This document shows positions 59,336 to 64,000 of a DNA stretch of 64,000 nt, in pieces; position 1 is the stretch's first letter; every line of letters starts with the position of its first letter. Location: the NCBI RefSeq assembly GCF_023159225.1, contig NC_063184.1, positions 18,093,528 to 18,157,527 of the forward strand. Reading direction: 5' to 3'. The stretch comes from Perognathus longimembris pacificus (Eukaryota; Chordata; Mammalia; Rodentia; Heteromyidae). The translations under genes were made by a program, and so were the position numbers. Under the pieces are notes generated by a model. That model did not search any database. It saw only the letters and a list, made by a program, of their open reading frames with translations, and was not told the origin of the DNA.

Positions 59336-60094
59336 ACTCTTTTCCTTTACATATCTTTCAAATTTGAATATATTTTCTATTTCTACTCCTGTTTAAGTAC
59401 GTATTCCATATTGACTGAATTGATGCCAGAGTATCTGAATAAATTCCTTCGGGGCTACTTTTGAAACTAAACCATACAAAGATTCCAATAGTGTGATTCT
59501 GATCCAGTTTAAAAGCTTCCTGATTACCTAATTATCAAATCAGGGAGCTGATTTGAGATCCAAATTCCTTTACTTTTTGGCCTCCAGTTACTTAACCTGT
59601 ATGTTCTCTTTCCAAATGAACTTGAGGTCCTCCATGAACATGAGGAACTCATTACTCAAGGCTGTATCTCTACCATTTCTCCTCCACTGGATAGAGTTCA
59701 GATACTCCTCAAATGGTGTTCATGTCATCTGCTTTGGACCTGTTTTACAATTTATTAAAGCAAAACCAGTGTCTCCTTTCTCAAGTCTTCCATTGACATT
59801 CAAGATACATCTCTATATGAGAGATTACACTGCTTGCTTCAAGTCTTCTTGCCTGCTCTTGCTTGCTAGATTGGTGACAGCTCAAGTGTGTATAGGTCAC
59901 TTTTCTACCTCTTGTCTAGAATATATTAGATGTGTTTTCCCATTGAAGAAATGCTTTAATTACTATTGATTAAGGGTTAATTTTGTGTTGTTGTGATAAA
60001 AATCTTTGAGTCAAACGAGAAATGAGAGATATGTGCCTATCTTTATAGAGTACATATTCTCAGGATGAGTATTATGAGTTGAAAATAAAGCAGA
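59336..60094. other. Unique non-coding sequence with a 138-codon chance frame
   Basis: The plus-strand frame at 59553-59969 is among the longest in the window outside simple repeats. I recognise no domain. The translation has no low-complexity bias, but there is no promoter, splice site or poly-A context that I can point to. Treated as non-coding. Confidence 0.5.
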
Positions 60095-60295
60095 GCCTGA
60101 TGCCAGTGGCTCAGGCCTGTAATCCTTACGACTCAGGAAGCTGAGATCTGAGGACCATGGTTTAAAGCCCGCAGTCACAGACTCTGATCTTCAATTAATC
60201 ATCAGAAAGCTGGAAGTGAAAGTGTGGCTCGTTGGTAGTCTATTGGTCTTGAAAGTCTATTGGCCTGAATTCCCACCCCAGTGCCGGCCTGAGTG
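60095..60295 (+). mobile_element. Composite SINE, B1-like head plus tail module, diverged
   Basis: GCCTGATGCCAGTGGCTCAG, GAAGCTGAGATCTGAGGACC, then a decayed tail module (GAAAGTGTGGCTCGTTGGTA). Confidence 0.8.
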
Positions 60296-60439
60296 TGTGC
60301 AGAGCCCCTCCCTATCCCACACCCCAGAATGATTTTAGTGCTAGGCTTCCCAGAGAGCTGATTCAAAGACTTATACCTGGTTAAACAAATCACAAGTAGA
60401 AAAAAAAAAAAAAACACCTTTCCTCCATGGATTAATTTG

Positions 60440-60890
60440 TTGTTTGTCTTCTATTCATATTTTCCTATTCTGATTCTCATCTTGGTTCTGCTTCAGCATG
60501 TACTTAACCCATTTAGCACAGAACACTGTATTCTCACACAACAAAAATGATCATCCATTCAGCTGTCTCAGAGAGGATTAATGCAGTGTCAAAGGCAGAT
60601 GTTGTTTAAATTATTTTGTGCATGTTGTTTTCCCCTGACAGTTTCCTAAAAATCAGATATAGAAGTCCGTGGTGATAACTGAGATGATTGTTCACCTTCA
60701 AGCTCAAAGGTTTCCTGCTTTACATACCCCGATGAATTATTTAACACACAGCTGCAAATTTGTCCTCCTGGGAAACAATATTGGTGACATTAGCAGAGGG
60801 TTAATCTGAACAGAATACAATACCAGTCGTTAGCTAATTCCATGGCAAGTTACAGGGTAATTAGATTCTGGAAGGAGAGTGCTTCCTTGA
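60440..60890. other. Candidate conserved non-coding element
   Basis: Repeat-free block with E-box CAGCTG, TAATTAG and TTAATCTGA-type motifs, and CAAGCTCAAAGG near 60699-60710. Inferred from composition and motifs only. Confidence 0.35.
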
Positions 60891-61129
60891 TGAAAGGTTT
60901 GTTTTGTGGCTATATTTTTATATGAGTTCAGATCCTTATGCATAGACACAGTATTGAATTTTCAAGTGAAAGAAAAAATAAAAGAAAGATAGATTTAAAA
61001 ATATGAAATAAATGGAAGAGGAAAACTGAGGGAAAGCAAAGGAAGGGGTGACATTGTCCAAAAGAACTGTGAAATGGCAACACCTTAATAATAATAATAT
61101 TGCATATAATAGCACTAAAATTATATATA

Positions 61130-61156
61130 CATCTATCTGTCTATCTATCTATCTAA
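61130..61156. repeat. Short (TCTA)n array
   Basis: About 27 bases of TCTA/TCTG units. Confidence 0.9.
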
Positions 61157-61359
61157 TGAAAAGAACTTGGTCCTCCGTTATTGACCATCCTGTCTTAGGG
61201 GAAGGAAGCCAGCTTGTATGTTACTTGCATATTGATTTGCTTTATCTGAGCTCAATAGCAAAGTTATGCATGGCTAGTGTATATGTAAAGAAGTTGTGCC
61301 ATCAGCCAACTTTGTCATGAACACTTTGGTAGTGGAAGACAAGTCAGAGCTTGTTTATA

Positions 61360-61400
61360 TGAGGCAAGCACTTTACCACTAGTCCATATTCCCAGCCCCT
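61360..61400 (-). mobile_element. 41-bp SINE stub (ID head only) with 16-bp target-site duplication
   Basis: TGAGGCAAGCACTTTACCAC through CAGCCCCT is the antisense first part of the ID-type head. TCAGAGCTTGTTTATA is repeated perfectly at 61344-61359 and 61401-61416. Confidence 0.85.
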
Positions 61401-61416
61401 TCAGAGCTTGTTTATA

Positions 61417-61854
61417 ATCAAAGGATACAAAAGTAGATTAATATATTATTAGAGGGTATCTTATTTGTAAAGAAGATATACAAAGAAAATGGTTGGAGTT
61501 ATTCTTTGAAATGGTCCTTGATTCATATCTTATACATATCTAACAATGAAAATGGTCTACTACTAAAATCTCTGGGGACAATATGTACAAGATATCTAGT
61601 CAATTAATAAGAATGGAGGAGAAACTATAAAATAAAACATCCTACTTGTTAGGAGAAGATAGCATCTTGTACTTTCCCCATTGCTTATGCACAGCTCTAT
61701 GGATCCATGTCTACCCAGAAACCAGGAGACCAGCCTTTCTCACTCAAGAATACTCTTCCTCTGTCATAGTTTTACATTCATTTGGGTTTTGTACCTTTAA
61801 GGAATCCTTGAAGGAAGGATTGCATGCTGTAGACACAGTTTCAATGTACTCAAG
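61417..61854. other. Unique non-coding sequence
   Basis: No gene or repeat recognised. The 70-codon frame at 61646-61858 has no domain. Confidence 0.5.
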
Positions 61855-62141
61855 TTAAACTTGAATAGTGGGAAGAGCAGGATTCTTAGTATAAGAAGTA
61901 TGACATCAAAATGGAGAGACAAAGGGTACAAGGTAGACCAATGTAACAGCAATACTTTCAAGACAATACGCTGTAAAGCAACTGTATAACTGGTGGTGGA
62001 GGGAATTGAGGAGGAGGGAATGTGGGAGAAAAATGAGGGAGGAGGTAACAAGTTTGACAAACGTACTCACTGCCTTACTGTAACTCCTCTGTACATCACT
62101 TTGACAACACATAAATAAAAAAATTTAAAAAGAAAATGAGG
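61855..62141 (+). mobile_element. L1 3' UTR, 5'-truncated
   Basis: ATGAGGGAGGAGGTAACAAG, CCTTACTGTAACTCCTCTGT and ACATCACTTTGACAACACAT are followed by an A-rich tail, parallel to the other L1 3' ends. Confidence 0.8.
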
Positions 62142-62619
62142 AAACTCTGAAAATCTGTTACAGCCAGGAGATCCTACGAACACATGTAAATAAAAAATTC
62201 CACAGTAAATAAAAAATTGAAACATCTGAATAAATGTGGGCTCAATGGGAAAAAAGTGTATTAAATGAATGCCTGCTAGAACTCATAGGCTAATAGTAAC
62301 AAACAGCACTGCTACAGATTGAGACCCAAGGAGATTCCATTGTCTCTGCATGGTGAAATAGGGGACTATGAAGAATTTGTCTGATCTTTGTTTATCTTCC
62401 TGGTTGACGAACTCTATGTTATATGTAGTGAATTCTGATAAATCAGGCTAATGAGGTAACCTGGATAGGAACTGGGTCTCACAAAGAGACCAGTCATGAG
62501 ATTAGAGGCTTGCAGCTTCGAGCTTCTCCTGTTGACTAACCTCCCAGTGTTCAGGGAAGGGATGAAATATTGAGCTCAATCACATGGCCAGTGTTTTAAT
62601 TAATCACACCTATGGAATG
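62142..62619. other. Unique non-coding sequence
   Basis: No gene or repeat recognised. Confidence 0.55.
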
Positions 62620-62990
62620 AAGTTCTCATTGAAAACTTTAGACACTAAAGTTCATATTAAGGCAAACTCTGACTCCATCACAATTGGAAATGGATGAATT
62701 ACTCTCTCTCCCAGATACCACCATATGTGTATTCTTTAAAATTAAATACAATCATTTGCATAGCACATTCTGAGTTCAGTGAATCATTTCAGAAATTAGT
62801 GGCTTTGAAGCCTTATATTTATACTCATTAGATCTGAAATGCAAGTGTCCAGAGAACCTTTGATTATTGCTGGTCTAAAATAATTGCAGTCTTGCAGATG
62901 ACTGAGTAACTGAAAAACGCAATGCCACGTCTTGGCAATTATCATCAAAATTATATTATGCTACACCAATGGGTGGTAAAGCTAAATAAG
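62620..62990. other. Candidate conserved non-coding element with an octamer motif
   Basis: Repeat-free block with a perfect POU octamer ATTTGCAT at 62754-62761, a TCF-like CCTTTGAT near 62858, and TAATTG motifs. Function inferred only. Confidence 0.35.
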
Positions 62991-63289
62991 AGCTAAAAAG
63001 GACAAAAGAATATACAATAATGAAATAAATAGCCAAATAAATCTTTGTAACAGATCCAATTTCCTGAAAACATCTGTTTAGACTTAGCACTTAACAGGGC
63101 TTTTGATCCATCCCCAATTTCTAATATGCTTCTTTACCTGAAAAACTTTTATTTGAAGTGTGGAAGGCAGCTCTACCTACTATGGCTCCGCCCATTGAGT
63201 ACTCTTTGCTCCTTAGGTAGGATGATGACCAGTAAGAATTGAGCTGTAGTTCCCAAGGGGTAGCTGGTTTAACAGTGCACTCTTTATTT

Positions 63290-63504
63290 GTTGTTTGTTT
63301 TTGTTGCCAGTCCTGGGGCTTGGCCTCAGGACCTGAGCACTGTCCTTGGCATTTTTTTTTTTTTTTTTGCTCAAGGCTAGCACTCTACCTCTTGAGCCAC
63401 AGCCACACTTTTGGCTTTTTCTGTGTATGTGGTGCAGAGGAATGGAACCCAGGGCTTCATGCATGCAAGGCGAGCACTCTACTGCTAAGCCACATTTCCA
63501 GTCT
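63290..63504 (-). mobile_element. Old composite SINE (ID head plus tail module) with internal T expansion
   Basis: GCCAGTCCTGGGGCTTGGCC through CTAAGCCACATTTCCAGTCT. A run of 17 T at 63352-63368 occupies a position where other copies have a C/T-rich stretch of about 8 bases. Confidence 0.88.
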
Positions 63505-64000
63505 ATAACCTCTAACCTTTACTTATCATGTATTTTACTTCCTGTGCCTTCCAAATAAACAACATGGCTTAGGTCTGCATCTTAGAGCATAAAACCAGAG
63601 AATTTTCTTGCCTAATAACGAGAAAGAGAGCCAAATAACACAGACTCTGTCTCACACACTAAAAATTGCATTACATTAGAACTGAAATAACACCCAAAGC
63701 AGAGAATGAATGAGCATAATTATGAAAAAATGCTTTAATATAGAAACACAGGATTTTGAAAACTGCCTGAAAGCATTAATACAATCAGAGCTCTATAATG
63801 TGAATCCAACCTATAAGGAGGGAACAGATTATGAGGGGGCAAAGAAGAAGTAAAAAGAAGACATTTGGTGAAATATGAATAGATTGCATATTTTATAAAA
63901 ATCCTATAGCAGAAATGTGGAGCTCAGATCACCTGGAAAGCAGAAAAAACATGATAAAGAGAGAAGTGGGAAGTGAGATAAAATTTACAAGTTAAATATC
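63505..64000. other. Unique non-coding sequence
   Basis: No gene or repeat recognised up to the window end. Confidence 0.55.

Noticed and set aside
59553..59969. A 138-codon plus-strand open frame
   Set aside because: No domain recognised, no splice or promoter context, and length is compatible with chance in 64 kb. A protein search against rodent proteomes would settle it.
1..64000. CRISPR arrays, operons, phage or bacterial mobile systems
   Set aside because: Direct repeats here are SINEs and microsatellites. Sequence, repeat families and lack of coding density all indicate mammalian nuclear DNA.

Overview
This window is nuclear, non-coding mammalian DNA. No protein-coding gene, rRNA gene or functional tRNA gene can be supported. 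The open frames present (longest about 150 codons) start at random ATGs, fall in repeats or low-complexity DNA, and lack splice-bounded exon structure or a recognisable protein domain. The SINE content points to a rodent. Two abundant composite SINE families are present: an ID-type (tRNA-Ala-derived) head joined to a second tRNA-like module, and a B1-like head joined to that same second module. I associate this combination with castorimorph rodents, most likely Heteromyidae (kangaroo rats or pocket mice); that assignment is from memory and is inference. B1-like monomers, ID fragments, MIR, L2, MER5-like and MST-type MaLR remnants, and lineage-specific L1 3' ends fit a rodent genome.

Layout. 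1-4.5 kb: an L1 3' end split by an expanded TA/TG microsatellite, two B1-like/ID dimers, an ancient L1M-like stretch and a second L1 3' end. 4.5-13 kb: mostly unique DNA with scattered SINEs and MIR, L2 and MER5-like relics. 13-19 kb: dense repeats, comprising a composite SINE abutting an L1 3' end, an MST LTR followed by an L1 3' end, and a degenerate antisense L1 (about 16.37-19.0 kb) carrying six nested SINE units. 19-31 kb: mostly unique DNA with long (TC)n and (CA)n arrays and one young SINE. 31-36 kb: L1M relics, three nested SINEs inside a sense L1, and a further L1 3' end. 36-37.1 kb: relatively GC-rich unique sequence with an RFX X-box-like inverted repeat. 37-45 kb: L1, SINE and MaLR relics, including an L1 with what looks like a 5' inversion, then a long polypyrimidine tract. 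45-64 kb: unique stretches with several candidate conserved non-coding elements, SINE clusters and tetranucleotide arrays.

Nothing here forms a gene system. The main interest is repeat biology (shared SINE modules, nesting within target-site duplications, microsatellites seeded by L1 and SINE tails, a 41-bp retroposed SINE stub) and several unique stretches that could be enhancers or other conserved elements of a gene outside the window. The region could be intergenic or a large intron; the sequence alone does not say which. Family names for repeats come from recognition by eye, not from a database search, and boundaries of old repeats are approximate.
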